NCBI RefSeq assembly: GCF_016820515.1
Contig: NZ_JADHDV010000010.1
Location: forward strand, 1-64,000
Source of the DNA: Pseudoxanthomonas beigongshangi
GTDB taxonomy: Bacteria > Pseudomonadota > Gammaproteobacteria > Xanthomonadales > Xanthomonadaceae
DNA: 64,000 bases
Reading direction: 5' to 3'
A model generated the notes under the pieces. The model saw only the letters and a list, made by a program, of their open reading frames with translations. It did no database searches and had not been told where the DNA came from. This document shows, in pieces, positions 8,268 through 18,219 of the stretch (its first letter is position 1; each line of letters starts with the position of its first letter). The position numbers were made by a program, and so were the translations under genes.

Positions 8268-8875
8268 GCGGAGCTTCCCAGGGCGACGTAAAGGCAGGTG
8301 GCGACGTTGATGGCGGCATGGAACAGCCAGGGCCCCATGATGGATCCGGAACGGATTCGCAGCCAGCCCAGGAACAGCGCGGCCACGAACACCACCGGCA
8401 GCAGTGGCCACAGCTCCGGCCGTACCCGCAGCACCAGCAGGTGTGGCAGCAGGAACAGGAAAGCCTGCAAACCGTTGGCGAGCCAGGCCGGCAGTCGCCG
8501 CGACAGGCTGCCGGCAAGCAGGCCGCGAAACAGGAATTCCTCGCAGAAGCCGGTGGTGACGACGCCGTAGATCAGCGCCATCAGCAGCGAAGTTCCGCTC
8601 AATCCCAGTCCTTCGAACACCCGTTGCGGCGAATCGTGGCTGGTGAAGGACGAGATCGGCGGCGACCAGGCGAGCAGGACGGCGATGTTGAAGAGCGCGG
8701 CAACCGCCGCATAGGCCAGATAGCGGGGCGGGCCGGGCCGCAGCCCGGCACGGCAGGCGACCTCGGCCAAGGCGCGCCGGTGCCGCCAGCGGTGCCAGCC
8801 CCAGTAGAGCAGGAAAGGAATGCCGGCCAGCAGGATCAGGTTGGCCAGGCCGGATGTCGCGATCTTCGCCAGCAT
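8264..8875 (-). CDS. CPBP family intramembrane glutamic endopeptidase
   Basis: 203 aa with several hydrophobic spans. The two CPBP (Abi/CAAX prenyl protease) motifs are present: E-E-F-L-F-R and, further on, F-H-A-A-I-N, together giving the glutamate and histidines of the active site. Family members process membrane peptides or protect against bacteriocins; the substrate here is unknown. First gene of the run, coupled by a 4-base overlap to the esterase gene. Confidence 0.87.
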   Translation of the reverse strand: MLAKIATSGLANLILLAGIPFLLYWGWHRWRHRRALAEVACRAGLRPGPPRYLAYAAVAALFNIAVLLAWSPPISSFTSHDSPQRVFEGLGLSGTSLLMALIYGVVTTGFCEEFLFRGLLAGSLSRRLPAWLANGLQAFLFLLPHLLVLRVRPELWPLLPVVFVAALFLGWLRIRSGSIMGPWLFHAAINVATCLYVALGSSA

Positions 8876-8926
8876 GCCGTCGCCTCCCGTATGCGCCGCC
8901 GGGCGCAGGGTGGCGCAGCCGCGTGA

Positions 8927-10288
8927 TCACTGCAACAGGATGACCGTGGCCAGGCCCAGGAAGCTGAGGAAGCCCATCACGTCGGTGACGGTGGTGAGGA
9001 TGACGCCGCCGGCCAGCGCCGGGTCGAAGCCAAGCCGCTTGAGCGTCAGCGGCACCAGCACGCCGGCGGTCGCCGCGGTCAACAGGTTGATGGTCAGGGC
9101 GCTGCCGATGACCAGCGACAGGCCGGGTTGGCGGAACCACAGGAACACGATGATGCCCAGGCCCACGCCCAGGCACAGGCCGTTGATCAGCGCGACCGCC
9201 AGTTCCTTCTTCAGCAGCGTCATCACGTTGGACGCGCCGATCTGGCCCAGCGCCAGGCCGCGCACCATCAGCGCCAGCACCTGGGTGCCGGCGTTGCCGC
9301 CCATGCCGGCGACGATCGGCATCAGCGCGGCCAGCGCGACCAGCTTGGCGATGCTGCCCTCGAACTGGCCAACCACGCTGGCGGCGAGGAAGGCCGTGCA
9401 CAGGTTGATGCCCAGCCAGATCAGGCGGCGCCGGAACGCGCGCCGTACCGGCGAGAACAGATCCTCGTCCTCGTCCAGGCCGGCGGCGCCCAGCGCCTGG
9501 TGCTCGGCTGTTTCGCGGATGATGTCGACCACGTCGTCGATGGTGATGCGGCCGAGCAGGATATTGTTGTCGTCCACCACCGGCGCGGAAATCCAGTCGT
9601 GGTCGGAGAACTGGCGGGCGACTTCCTCGGCGCTCTCGCCGACGTCGATGGCCGGTTGCTCGTCGTCGATCAGGCGATTGATCGGCGTGCTGTCCTCGTG
9701 GGTGACCAGCGAGGCCAGCGAGACCCGGCCCAGGTACTGGTGGCGGCGGCTGACCACGAACAGGTGATCGGTGTGGTCCGGCAGTTCGCCGCGCAGGCGC
9801 AGGTAGCGCAACACCACGTCGACGTTGACGTCGGCGCGCACGGTCACCACGTCCGGGTTCATCAGGCGGCCGGCGGAGTCCTCCGGGTAGGACAGCACCT
9901 GCTCCAGCCGCTCGCGGTTCTCCCGGTCCATCGACTTGAGGACTTCGTCGATGACGGTGTCCGGCAGGTCCTCGACCAGATCGGCCAGATCGTCGATGTC
10001 CAGGTCTTCGACCGCGGCGACGATTTCGTCCGGGTCCATCTCCGCCAGCAGGCTCTCGCGGACCTCGTCGCCGACGTGGACCAGCACCTCGCCGTCGTCC
10101 TCGGCGTCCACCAGGCCCCACACCACCTCGCGCTTGCCGGGCGGCAGCGATTCGAGCAGGTTGCCGATTTCGGCGGGGGCGAGGGTGTTGACGAGTCGAC
10201 GCACCGGCCCCAGCCGGCCGCTGTCGAGGGCGTCGGAGAGCAGGCGCAGTTGACGCGCGGTCTTGTCGTGGCGGACGGCTTCGGCCAT
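8927..10288 (-). CDS. mgtE: Magnesium transporter MgtE
   Basis: 453 aa. Order of domains: N-terminal superhelical MgtE_N (about 1-130), two CBS domains (about 135-255) and five transmembrane helices (about 290-450) ending at the membrane, with the acidic metal site in T-D-V-M-G-F. Gated by cytosolic Mg2+ through the N and CBS domains. It lies 131 bases downstream of ptsI on the same strand; mgtE next to PTS genes recurs in this family, though the reason is not known. Confidence 0.95.
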   Translation of the reverse strand: MAEAVRHDKTARQLRLLSDALDSGRLGPVRRLVNTLAPAEIGNLLESLPPGKREVVWGLVDAEDDGEVLVHVGDEVRESLLAEMDPDEIVAAVEDLDIDDLADLVEDLPDTVIDEVLKSMDRENRERLEQVLSYPEDSAGRLMNPDVVTVRADVNVDVVLRYLRLRGELPDHTDHLFVVSRRHQYLGRVSLASLVTHEDSTPINRLIDDEQPAIDVGESAEEVARQFSDHDWISAPVVDDNNILLGRITIDDVVDIIRETAEHQALGAAGLDEDEDLFSPVRRAFRRRLIWLGINLCTAFLAASVVGQFEGSIAKLVALAALMPIVAGMGGNAGTQVLALMVRGLALGQIGASNVMTLLKKELAVALINGLCLGVGLGIIVFLWFRQPGLSLVIGSALTINLLTAATAGVLVPLTLKRLGFDPALAGGVILTTVTDVMGFLSFLGLATVILLQ

Positions 10289-10419
10289 GCAGTGCTCCGA
10301 AACGGGGCCGATCCGCGGGACGGATGCGACCGTGGCATCAGATGTTCATCGCGCCATTATCGCTTGCCGTTGAGATTATGGACACCCCATGCGGGGCATT
10401 TTCCGCGCGGCCGTCGCGA

Positions 10420-12138
10420 TCAGGCGGAGGCGGACTTCAGCCAGCGCTCGATGCCGGCGCGATCGCGGGCCTTGAGCAGCTTGTCGGTGGAGGCCTGCAG
10501 GGCTTCCCAGTCGCTGCCGCGGATGACCCGGCGCAGTTCCAGCAGGGTGTTGGGGTGCAGGCTGAATTCCCGCAGCCCCAGCGCCAGCAGCAACGGTGCC
10601 AGCCGAGGGTCGCCGGCCATTTCGCCGCACACGGCCACCGGCACTTCATGGGCCTGGCCAATGGCGATCACGTGCCGCAGCAGCCGGATCACGCCCGGGT
10701 GCAGCGGCGAATACAGTTCGCCCAGGGCCTCGTTGTTGCGATCGGCGGCCAGCAGGTACTGCACCAGATCGTTGGTGCCGATGGAAACGAAATCGACCAC
10801 GTCGACGAAGCCGTGCATGGCGATCGCCGCCGCCGGCACCTCGATCATCGCGCCCAGTTGCACCTGGCCGGCGATCTCCAGCCCGCGCTTGCGCAACTGG
10901 GTGGAGACGCGCTTGATCAGCCGCCGGATGGCCAGGATCTCCTCGCGGCTGCTGATCATCGGGATCAGGATGCGCACCGGGCCGTAGGCCGACGCGCGCA
11001 GGATGGCGCGCAGTTGGGTATCGAACACGCCGTCCCGGGCCAGCGACAGGCGCACTCCGCGCAGGCCGAGCGCGGGGTTGTCCTCGTCGTCCAGCACCAG
11101 CCCGGTGCGATCGGCCTTGTCGGCACCCAGATCCAGGGTGCGGATGGTGACCGGCCGGCCGCTCATGCCCAGCACCACGTCGCGGTAGGCGCGGAACTGC
11201 TCGTCCTCGTCCGGCAACTCATTGCGCTGCAGGAACAGGAATTCGGTGCGGTACAGCCCCACGCCGGCCGCGCCCAGCGCATGCGCGCGCGCCACGTCGT
11301 CGAGCGACTCGGCATTGGCGTACAGCGCGATGTCCATGCCGTCGCGGGTGCGGCTGGGCTTGGACCGCAGCCGGCCCAGCTCGCGTTCCTCGCGCGCGGC
11401 CTTGCGCAGGCGATCGCGGTAGCCGCGCAGGTCCGACGCGTTCGGTTCGACCACCACCCGGCCGGTGGCGCCGTCGACGATCAGGGCGTCGCCATCATTG
11501 ACCCGCTGCAGCGCCTGGGCCGCGCCGACCACCAGCGGCATGTGCAGGCTGCGCGCCAGGATCGCGCTGTGCGAGAGCGTGCTGCCGGCGGCGGTGACGA
11601 TCGCGACCACGCCCTGCGATTGCAGCTGCGCCAGTTCTGACGGGGCGATGTTGTCGCAGACCAGGATGTCGCCGGCCACGCCCTCGGCATCGACCGCGCG
11701 CTGCTGGAGATGGGCGTGGATGCGGCCGATCACGTGGTCGAGATCGTCCATCCGGCTCTTCAGGTAGGCATCGTCCATGCCCTCGAACACCGCCGCCAGC
11801 CGATCCCGCTGCAGGCGCAGCGCATAGTCCGCGCTATAGCGGCCGGTGCGGATCAGCTCGTCCAGGCCGTACAGCAGTTCAGGGTCGTCCAGCAGCAGGG
11901 CGTGCAGGTCGAGGAACTCGCCGACTTCCCGCGCCAGCGCGCCATGCAGGCGATCGCGCAGCCGGTGCATCTCCTCGCGGGTGGCGTCGACCGCCACGTG
12001 CAGGCGTTGCAGCTCGGCTTCCACCTGGTTGGCGTGGATGCGCTGCTCGGCGACTTCCAGTGCGTGCGGCATGCGGACCCGGGCGCGCCCCAGCGCGCTT
12101 CCGCGCGATGCGCCATGGCCCGACAGCAGCGTCCGCAT
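10420..12138 (-). CDS. ptsI: Phosphoenolpyruvate-protein phosphotransferase (PTS enzyme I)
   Basis: 572 aa, usual EI length without the GAF domain that defines PtsP. The phospho-accepting histidine lies in G-S-T-L-S-H-S-A-I-L-A-R; the PEP-binding barrel shows the T-R-T-E-F-L-type block (Y-R-T-E-F-L-F), and the catalytic Cys is in A-V-C-G-E-M-A. It phosphorylates HPr from PEP. The start codon overlaps the ptsH stop as TGATG, so translation is coupled. No sugar-specific EIIB or EIIC gene is present here, which suggests a regulatory rather than transport phosphorelay. Confidence 0.95.
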   Translation of the reverse strand: MRTLLSGHGASRGSALGRARVRMPHALEVAEQRIHANQVEAELQRLHVAVDATREEMHRLRDRLHGALAREVGEFLDLHALLLDDPELLYGLDELIRTGRYSADYALRLQRDRLAAVFEGMDDAYLKSRMDDLDHVIGRIHAHLQQRAVDAEGVAGDILVCDNIAPSELAQLQSQGVVAIVTAAGSTLSHSAILARSLHMPLVVGAAQALQRVNDGDALIVDGATGRVVVEPNASDLRGYRDRLRKAAREERELGRLRSKPSRTRDGMDIALYANAESLDDVARAHALGAAGVGLYRTEFLFLQRNELPDEDEQFRAYRDVVLGMSGRPVTIRTLDLGADKADRTGLVLDDEDNPALGLRGVRLSLARDGVFDTQLRAILRASAYGPVRILIPMISSREEILAIRRLIKRVSTQLRKRGLEIAGQVQLGAMIEVPAAAIAMHGFVDVVDFVSIGTNDLVQYLLAADRNNEALGELYSPLHPGVIRLLRHVIAIGQAHEVPVAVCGEMAGDPRLAPLLLALGLREFSLHPNTLLELRRVIRGSDWEALQASTDKLLKARDRAGIERWLKSASA

Positions 12139-12407
12139 CAGGCGTCCTCGTCGAACCGTCGTTCGAACAGGGCGGCGACCGCGTCCATCGCGGCGCTCTC
12201 GTCCTCGCCGTCCACGCGCACGATCACCGGCGTGCCCTGGCCGGCGGCCAGCAGCATCACGCCCATGATGCTCTTGGCGTTGACCTCGCGTCCCTTGGCG
12301 GCCAGCGTCACGTTGCAGCGGAAGCCGGCCAGGGCCTGGACCAGCTTGGCGGTGGCGCGGGCGTGCAGGCCCAGGCGGTTGGAAACGGTGAGTTCGCGTT
12401 CAAGCAT
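12138..12407 (-). CDS. ptsH: Phosphocarrier protein HPr
   Basis: 89 aa. His15 sits in the G-L-H-A-R-A-T motif that receives phosphate from EI, and Ser46 sits in A-K-S-I-M-G, the site phosphorylated by HprK. Both sites being intact fits the hprK gene upstream. It overlaps the EIIA gene by 8 bases and ptsI by one base. Confidence 0.96.
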   Translation of the reverse strand: MLERELTVSNRLGLHARATAKLVQALAGFRCNVTLAAKGREVNAKSIMGVMLLAAGQGTPVIVRVDGEDESAAMDAVAALFERRFDEDA

Positions 12408-12792
12408 CGTCGTGGATGACTCCGTTGCGTGCGCCGGCGGCCGCGGTCGCCGGCAGTTCGTCCAGTCCCTGTTCCGAATAGTTCATCACCCGCAACAGCA
12501 TCGGCAGGCTCAATGCGGACACCCGCCGGATCGGCGTGCCCAGGCGCGCCAGCCTGCCGGCGAGATTGCTGGGGCTGGCGCCGTACAGATCGGTCAGCAC
12601 CAGCACGCCATCGCCAGCGTCGACCCGTCGCAGCGCGGCCGATGCCTGCGGCAGCAAGGCGTCCAGGTCGGCGTCGAACGGCACCTCGAAGGCTTCCGCC
12701 TTCAACGGCAGTTGGCGCAACAGGGTCGCCGCGACGGCCAGGACCGACGCGCCGATGCCGGGATGGGTGATCAGGAGGATGCCACAAGCCAT
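12400..12792 (-). CDS. PTS EIIA component, mannose (EIIA-Man) family
   Basis: 130 aa. The N-terminal L-I-T-H-P-G-I-G carries the phosphorylatable His10 of EIIA-Man proteins, followed by the D-L-Y-G-A-S-P-S-N block. It stands alone without EIIB/C partners, so it is likely an output domain of the regulatory PTS, as proposed for alpha- and some gamma-proteobacteria that have HprK. Start ATG 12792; the 118-base gap upstream to rapZ is the widest between hprK and ptsI, so an internal promoter is possible. Confidence 0.93.
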   Translation of the reverse strand: MACGILLITHPGIGASVLAVAATLLRQLPLKAEAFEVPFDADLDALLPQASAALRRVDAGDGVLVLTDLYGASPSNLAGRLARLGTPIRRVSALSLPMLLRVMNYSEQGLDELPATAAAGARNGVIHDDA

Positions 12793-12910
12793 TCCGGAAC
12801 GTTAACAGACCGGGATGACAAGCCGGAAGCGGTTTTCGCGGGACGCGGCGTTGCGCGTGAAGGGTGGGTCAAGACGAGGCGGGACGGTTGCCCTCGGCGC
12901 TGGTGGATGC

Positions 12911-13822
12911 CTAGTCGAGTTCCCGGTGGAAGGTGGCGACTTCTTCCCAGCCCTGGTTGCGGGCGTGCTGGGCGAGGGTCTCGGCCAGGTAGACCGAGCG
13001 GTGCTTGCCGCCGGTGCAACCGAAGGCGATGGTCACGTAGCTGCGGGTCTCCCCGCGCAGGCGCGGCAACCAGGTATCGAGGAACTGGCTGACCTGGCCG
13101 ACGTATTCGGAGACCTCCGCCTGGGAGCGCAGGTACTCGCGCACCTTCGCATCACGCCCGGAATACGGGCGCAGTTCCGGATTCCAGTGCGGGTTGGGCA
13201 GCACCCGCGCGTCGAACACGAAATCGGCGTCGGCCGGCACGCCGCGCTTGTAGGCGAAGGACTCGAACAGCAGCGACAGCGCCGCGCCGCGGTTGAGCGC
13301 GAATTCGGCGATGATGCGGCGGCGCAGCTGGTGCACGTTGAGCTGGCTGGTGTCGATGACGACATCGGCCGCCTCGCGCAGCGGCGTGGTGACCTCGCGC
13401 TCGCGGCGGATGGCTTCCTGCAGCGACAGGCCGGTATGGCTGTGGCTGAGCGGATGCCGGCGGCGGGTGTCGGAATAGCGCCGCAGCAGGATGTCGTCGG
13501 CGGCGTCGAAGAACAGCAGCGTCCCTTCCAGGCCCAGTTGCGCCAGCGCCGCGCGCCACTGCGCCAGCTTGCCCAGTTCGGCGTGGCCGCTGCGGGCGTC
13601 GATGCCGACCGCGATCTTCTGCGGCAGGGTGTCGCCCTTCATCAGGCTGCGCACGAACGGCGGCAGCAGTTCCACCGGCAGGTTGTCGACGCAGTAGTAG
13701 TCCAGATCCTCGAAGGTCTTCAGCGCCACCGACTTGCCCGAGCCGGACAGGCCGCTGACGATGACCACGGTCGGGGGCGCCGCGCGCACCGCCGGGGGGA
13801 TGTCTTCTTCCGGCAGGTTCAT
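12911..13822 (-). CDS. rapZ: RNase adapter protein RapZ (P-loop ATPase)
   Basis: 303 aa. N-terminal Walker A G-L-S-G-S-G-K-S, the D-Y-Y-C-V-D-N-L-P block, and the C-terminal [10 protein letters not shown] signature that binds GlcN6P/sRNA in E. coli RapZ. In enterobacteria it directs RNase E to GlmZ and so controls glucosamine-6-phosphate synthase; whether it does so here is unknown. It overlaps hprK by 4 bases, placing it in the same unit. Confidence 0.95.
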   Translation of the reverse strand: MNLPEEDIPPAVRAAPPTVVIVSGLSGSGKSVALKTFEDLDYYCVDNLPVELLPPFVRSLMKGDTLPQKIAVGIDARSGHAELGKLAQWRAALAQLGLEGTLLFFDAADDILLRRYSDTRRRHPLSHSHTGLSLQEAIRREREVTTPLREAADVVIDTSQLNVHQLRRRIIAEFALNRGAALSLLFESFAYKRGVPADADFVFDARVLPNPHWNPELRPYSGRDAKVREYLRSQAEVSEYVGQVSQFLDTWLPRLRGETRSYVTIAFGCTGGKHRSVYLAETLAQHARNQGWEEVATFHRELD

Positions 13823-14772
13823 GGCGTGCTCCGCTCCAGCAGGTTGCTGTGGCGGGCGATGAACATCGCCGCGGGATCGATGCCCTTGGTGCGCAGGATG
13901 TGCAGGCGGGTGGCGGCCTCGGTCAGCACGGCCAGGTTGCGGCCCGGCATCACCGGCAGGGTAATCAGCGGCACGTCGAGATCCAGCACGTGACGGGTGC
14001 CGGAATCGCCGGTCAGGCGTTCGTAGCCGTGCGGGTTGGGTTCGGTCATCGGCCGGGTCAGGTGCACGATCAGGCGCAGGTACTTGTTCTTCTTCACCGC
14101 GGTGTCGCCGAACATCTCGCGCACGTTGAGCACGCCCAGCCCGCGTACCTCGAGCAGATCCTGCAACAGCTCGGGGCAGGTGCCGTCGAGCACGTCCGGC
14201 GCGATCTGGGTGAACTCGGGCGCGTCGTCGGCGACCAGGCGGTGGCCGCGGCTCAACAGCTCCAGCGCCAGTTCGCTCTTGCCGGAACCGGCTTCGCCGG
14301 TGATCAGCACGCCGATCGAATAGATCTCCATGAACACGCCGTGCAGCGTCACCCGCGGCGCCAGCGTGCGCGCAAGGTGGTAGGAGAGGTGGTTGAGCAG
14401 CTCATGGCCGCGCTTGGGCGAGATCCACAGCGGCGTATCGGTTTCGTTCGCCGCCTCGCGAAGATCTTCCGGGCACTGCTGGTTCTTGCTGATGACCAGC
14501 GCCAACGGCCGGAACTGGACGATCTTCTCGATGGTTTCCCAGCGCTGGCGTGAATCCAGCGAATCCAGCCAGGTCAGTTCCTCGGTACCCAGGATTTGCA
14601 CCTTGTTGGGATAGACCGCGTTGAGATAGCCGGCCAGCGACGGACGCCGCGCGATCGTGTCGCCGGCTTCGAGGATCCGGTTCTCGCCCTTCTGTCCGGC
14701 CACCCAGCGCAGGGCCAGCTTCTCCTTCTGCTGCTCGAACAGTTCGCGTGCGGTGATACTGGTGTTCATCAT
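13819..14772 (-). CDS. hprK: HPr kinase/phosphorylase
   Basis: 317 aa bifunctional enzyme that phosphorylates and dephosphorylates HPr on Ser46. Visible: Walker A in G-E-A-G-S-G-K-S-E, then D-D-A-P-E-F, and the C-terminal signature region [11 protein letters not shown] followed by K-x-Y-L-R-L-I-V-H-L. Two ATGs are adjacent (14772, 14769). It occupies the position held by ptsN in enterobacterial rpoN loci. A 222-base gap separates it from hpf, enough for its own promoter. Confidence 0.95.
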   Translation of the reverse strand: MMNTSITARELFEQQKEKLALRWVAGQKGENRILEAGDTIARRPSLAGYLNAVYPNKVQILGTEELTWLDSLDSRQRWETIEKIVQFRPLALVISKNQQCPEDLREAANETDTPLWISPKRGHELLNHLSYHLARTLAPRVTLHGVFMEIYSIGVLITGEAGSGKSELALELLSRGHRLVADDAPEFTQIAPDVLDGTCPELLQDLLEVRGLGVLNVREMFGDTAVKKNKYLRLIVHLTRPMTEPNPHGYERLTGDSGTRHVLDLDVPLITLPVMPGRNLAVLTEAATRLHILRTKGIDPAAMFIARHSNLLERSTP

Positions 14773-14994
14773 GCGAGGACGGACGGGGAAGTGGGGAAGA
14801 TGCGGCGCGTCGTCGTACTGGCGTGCGCACGGGACGGGTGCGTCGGTGCGACCCGCCGGGCGCGGACGGCGCAGGCAGGGGGAGTGTAATCCGGAGGGAT
14901 GGGAACTGCTAATGCAGCGTGAAGAATGCTGCTACTGCGCCCCTGCCCGGACCGCGATGGTCGCAGGCAAGGGCGGTTGGGGGCGGGAATTGCC

Positions 14995-15312
14995 TCAGCC
15001 GACGGCTTCCACGCGGAGGCCGCGCTGCACGTCGGTCTTCTTTTCCTTGTGCTTGACCAGCAGGCGATCGAGCTTGTCAGCCAGGATGTCGATGGCGGCG
15101 TACATGTTCTGCGCACCGGCGTCGGCATGGAGGGTACGGCCCGCGAGGGAGACGGTCGCTTCGGCGACGTAGTCGGGTTTGCGCGTACAGAGTTGGGTAC
15201 GGACTTCGAAGGGTTGGTCGAAATGGCGCTCCAGGCGCTTCAGCTTGGTTTCCACGTATTCGCGCAGGGCGGGGGTGACTTCGATTTCATGCCCGTAGGT
15301 CTCGATACGCAT
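14995..15312 (-). CDS. hpf: Ribosome hibernation-promoting factor, short form
   Basis: 105 aa, the short-form HPF/YfiA family with the beta-alpha-beta fold opening M-R-I-E-T-Y-G and a basic K-L-K-R-L-E-R-H-F region. It binds the 30S decoding centre in stationary phase and promotes 100S dimers or inactive 70S. It lies 184 bases after rpoN on the same strand, the conserved neighbour arrangement. Confidence 0.93.
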   Translation of the reverse strand: MRIETYGHEIEVTPALREYVETKLKRLERHFDQPFEVRTQLCTRKPDYVAEATVSLAGRTLHADAGAQNMYAAIDILADKLDRLLVKHKEKKTDVQRGLRVEAVG

Positions 15313-15496
15313 CGCTTGCCTCCTTCTGTCGGTGATGCAGTGCTGTCGGCACTGCTGAGAACGCGTTGTCGTGCATCTGTGACAACGGAATCAGGCTTGG
15401 GTTCCAGGACATCTCCGTCAACGCGGCCAAACGCCGCAATGACAAGATGGGCCTGATCCCGACCGTGATCAAGCGGTGCGAAGGAAAAACGCGGAT

Positions 15497-16930
15497 TCAG
15501 TCCAGGCGCACGCGTTCGTGCGACGAAAGGATGTGCAGGGCTTCACGGTATTTGGCGACCGTACGCCGCGCCACCGGGATGCCGGAGGCCTTCAACAGGT
15601 CCGCGAGCTTGGCGTCGGACAAGGGTTTGCGCGGATTTTCCTGTTCGATCAGGCGGCGGATCATGGCCTGGATGGCGGTGCTGGACGCCTCGCCGCCGCC
15701 CTCGGTGTCGATGCCGGAGGCGAAGAAGGCCCTCAGCGGCAAGGTTCCACGCGGCGTGCGCACGTACTTGCGCGCGATCGCCCGTGAAACCGTGGATTCG
15801 TGTAGGCCGACCTCGCTGGCGACCTCGCGCAGGGTCAGCGGGCGCAGCGCCTGTTCGCCGAATTCCAGGAAGCCGGCCTGTTCACGGATCAGGCAGCGGG
15901 TGACCTTGAGCAGGGTCTCGCCGCGCGCCTCCAGGCTCTTGAGCAGCCAGCGGGCTTCCTGCAGTTGCCCCTTGAGATAGCCGGCGTCGCTCTCGCCGCA
16001 GCGCCGGATCATCTGTTCGTAGCCGCGATGGATGCCGATCCGGGGCAGGTTGTTGCCGGCCAGGGCCGCCCGCCAGACGCCGCGCTGGCGCCAGACCACG
16101 CAGTCGGGCACCACGTAGGTATCGCTGCCCAGCTCGCCGATCTGCGCGCCGGGCTTGGGATCCAGGGTGCGCAGCAGGGCGACTGCGGTTTCCACCTCGA
16201 CCAGCGGTTGCCTGAGCTCGGTGGCGATGCCGGCCACGCCGCTGCGCGGCAGCCGATCCAGCGGGCCGTCGGCGATGCGCATCGCCAGTGCCTTGCCGGG
16301 CGTGTCGTCGCTGAGCACCAGCAATTGCAGGCGCAGGCATTCGCCCAGGTTGCGGGCGCCCACGCCGACCGGATCGAAGCGCTGCAGCTGGTGCAGCACC
16401 ACGCTGATCTCGTCCTCGCTGGCTTCCAGATCCGGCTTCAGGGTTTCGGCGATGCCGGAGAGCGGTTCGCGCAGGTAACCGTCCTCCTCCAGGGCATCAA
16501 TCAGCGCGCTGCCGATGCGGCGATCCCGCGGCGACAGGTGCGATAGGTGGAGCTGCCAGAGCAGGTGGTCGCGCAGGGTGTCGGCTTCGGCGATCCGCTC
16601 GGCGGCGCTGCCGGGATCGTCATCGTCGAAGGAACCGCCGCCGGAAGAGGCCCAGGGCCCTTCGTCCGGCGCCCAGTCGTCATCGCCGGAGCTTCCATCC
16701 CCGTCGTGGCGGGATTCTTCCTGGCTGCCGCGCTCGGCCTCGGCCGGCGGACCGTCTTCGCCGGTGGCGGGGGCGTCGTCGGCCCAGTCCAGCAGAGGGT
16801 TGGATTCCACGGCCTGGGTGATTTCCACCTCCAGCTCCGCGGTCGACATCTGCAGCAAGCGGATGGCCTGACGCAGCTGCGGCGTCATGACCAGTTGCTG
16901 TCCCAGCGATGTCTGGAGGCGTGGTTTCAT
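15497..16930 (-). CDS. rpoN: RNA polymerase sigma-54 factor
   Basis: 477 aa. Region I opens with L-x-x-x-L-G-Q-Q-L-V-M-T-P-Q-L-x-Q-A-I, a strongly acidic region II covers about residues 50-110, then the core-binding region, an HTH, and the RpoN box A-R-R-T-V-A-K-Y-R-E near the C-terminus. It needs AAA+ activators at -24/-12 promoters. Transcribed with the lpt genes upstream, 54 bases after lptB. Confidence 0.97.
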   Translation of the reverse strand: MKPRLQTSLGQQLVMTPQLRQAIRLLQMSTAELEVEITQAVESNPLLDWADDAPATGEDGPPAEAERGSQEESRHDGDGSSGDDDWAPDEGPWASSGGGSFDDDDPGSAAERIAEADTLRDHLLWQLHLSHLSPRDRRIGSALIDALEEDGYLREPLSGIAETLKPDLEASEDEISVVLHQLQRFDPVGVGARNLGECLRLQLLVLSDDTPGKALAMRIADGPLDRLPRSGVAGIATELRQPLVEVETAVALLRTLDPKPGAQIGELGSDTYVVPDCVVWRQRGVWRAALAGNNLPRIGIHRGYEQMIRRCGESDAGYLKGQLQEARWLLKSLEARGETLLKVTRCLIREQAGFLEFGEQALRPLTLREVASEVGLHESTVSRAIARKYVRTPRGTLPLRAFFASGIDTEGGGEASSTAIQAMIRRLIEQENPRKPLSDAKLADLLKASGIPVARRTVAKYREALHILSSHERVRLD

Positions 16931-16984
16931 CCGATGTCCGAAGGCGGCGGCATGGCCTGCGGTCCGGATGGTGCGGCATCGCCC

Positions 16985-17704
16985 TCAGAGACGGAAAGTT
17001 TCCCCCAGGTACACGCGCCGCACGTCCGGATTGGCCAGCAACGCGTCCGGTGCCCCCTGCGCCAGCACGCTGCCTTCGTTGAGGATATACGCCCGGTCGC
17101 AGATTCCCAAGGTCTCGCGCACGTTGTGGTCGGTGATCAGCACGCCGATGCCGCGGTTCTTGAGGTGCTTGACGATGCGCTGGATCTCGCCGACCGAGAT
17201 GGGGTCCACGCCGGCGAACGGCTCGTCCAGCAGCATCAGGCGCGGCCGTGCGGCCAGCGCCCGGGCGATTTCGCAGCGCCGACGTTCGCCGCCGGACAGA
17301 CTGGCGCCCAGTTGCTCGGAGACGTGGCCGATCTGCAGTTCGTCCAGCAGCGAGGCCAGTTCCTTCTCGATGCCGGCCTGGTCCAGGTCCTCGCGCAGTT
17401 CCAGCACCAGGCGGATGTTGTCGGCCACGGTCAGCTTGCGGAACACCGAGGGTTCCTGCGGCAGGTAGCCCACGCCGAGCTTGGCGCGCCGGTACATCGG
17501 CTCGGCGGTGATGTCCTGTCCGTCCAGTTCGATCTTGCCCGCGTCGGCGGCGACCAGGCCGACGATCATGTAGAAGCAGGTGGTCTTGCCGGCGCCGTTG
17601 GGGCCCAGCAGGCCGACCACTTCGCCGGCTTCCAGGCTCAGTCCGAAGTCGCTGACGACCTTGCGCTGGCGGTAGGTCTTGCGCAGCCCATTTGCGGTCA
17701 GCAT
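16985..17704 (-). CDS. lptB: LPS export ABC transporter ATP-binding protein
   Basis: 239 aa ATPase of the LptB2FGC complex that extracts LPS from the inner membrane. Walker [11 protein letters not shown]-loop Y-L-P-Q-E-P-S-V-F, signature L-S-G-G-E-R-R-R, Walker [14 protein letters not shown] and H-loop I-T-D-H-N. ATG 17704 overlaps the lptA stop as TGATG; a GTG one codon upstream is also possible. The lptF and lptG genes are not in the window. Confidence 0.96.
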   Translation of the reverse strand: MLTANGLRKTYRQRKVVSDFGLSLEAGEVVGLLGPNGAGKTTCFYMIVGLVAADAGKIELDGQDITAEPMYRRAKLGVGYLPQEPSVFRKLTVADNIRLVLELREDLDQAGIEKELASLLDELQIGHVSEQLGASLSGGERRRCEIARALAARPRLMLLDEPFAGVDPISVGEIQRIVKHLKNRGIGVLITDHNVRETLGICDRAYILNEGSVLAQGAPDALLANPDVRRVYLGETFRL

Positions 17705-18219
17705 CACTTGGTGCCCTGCGGCTGCGCCGACTTCGGCTTGATCACGGTGCGCACGCGGGTGCCGTCGCCGCCGCTTTCCATGTTGCCGGTCTTGGTGTTG
17801 TAGACCATCTTCTGGCCGCTGTTGGAGCCGCGCGGCGACTTCACCGTGTAGTTGCCGATGAAGGTGATGGTCTCTGACGTCATGTCGTATTCGACGCGAT
17901 CGGCGGTGGCGTCCATCCAGGAGCCGTCGTCCATCTGCTGTTTCAGCTTGACCTGCTTGCCGGTGAACACGGCGCGCGAGATCTCGCCGTCGTTCATGTA
18001 GATCTCGCCGGTGCTGGAGCGGATGTCCAGCGAACCCTGGGTGACGGTCACGCCCTTGCTCAGCATGATCTTGCTGTTGCCTTCGTAAGAGCCGTTCTGG
18101 TGGCCGGCATCGATGACCATTTCCTGGTTGCGATCGGACGACTTGGCCCAGGCCGCGGCGCAGGCCAGCAGGAGCGGAAGCAGCAGGGCGCTAGCGCGCA
18201 GACTTGGGTGCATAGACAC
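17704..18219 (-). CDS. lptA: LPS transport periplasmic protein LptA
   Basis: 171 aa from the GTG at 18219, which has an AGGTC-like ribosome site 6 bases before it; the ATG two codons later (18213) is the alternative. A Sec signal peptide ends near A-A-A-W-A, followed by the OstA-like beta-jellyroll with repeated G-S-L-D-I-R and D-R-V-E-Y-D strands. It bridges LptC and LptD across the periplasm. It overlaps lptC by 29 bases and is coupled to lptB. Confidence 0.93.
   Translation of the reverse strand: MSMHPSLRASALLLPLLLACAAAWAKSSDRNQEMVIDAGHQNGSYEGNSKIMLSKGVTVTQGSLDIRSSTGEIYMNDGEISRAVFTGKQVKLKQQMDDGSWMDATADRVEYDMTSETITFIGNYTVKSPRGSNSGQKMVYNTKTGNMESGGDGTRVRTVIKPKSAQPQGTK

Noticed and set aside
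7419-10121. 900-codon frame suggesting an esterase fusion
   Set aside because: The upstream part is out of frame with mgtE and the CPBP gene, both of which are complete; only the C-terminal 282 residues are real.
10360-10405. CCCC-ATG-CGGGG hairpin after ptsI with a short T run
   Set aside because: The T run is on the wrong side for the minus-strand gene and the stem is short.
14939-14974. Hairpin between hpf and hprK
   Set aside because: Stem has a mismatch and no T tract on the minus strand, so it was not listed as a terminator.
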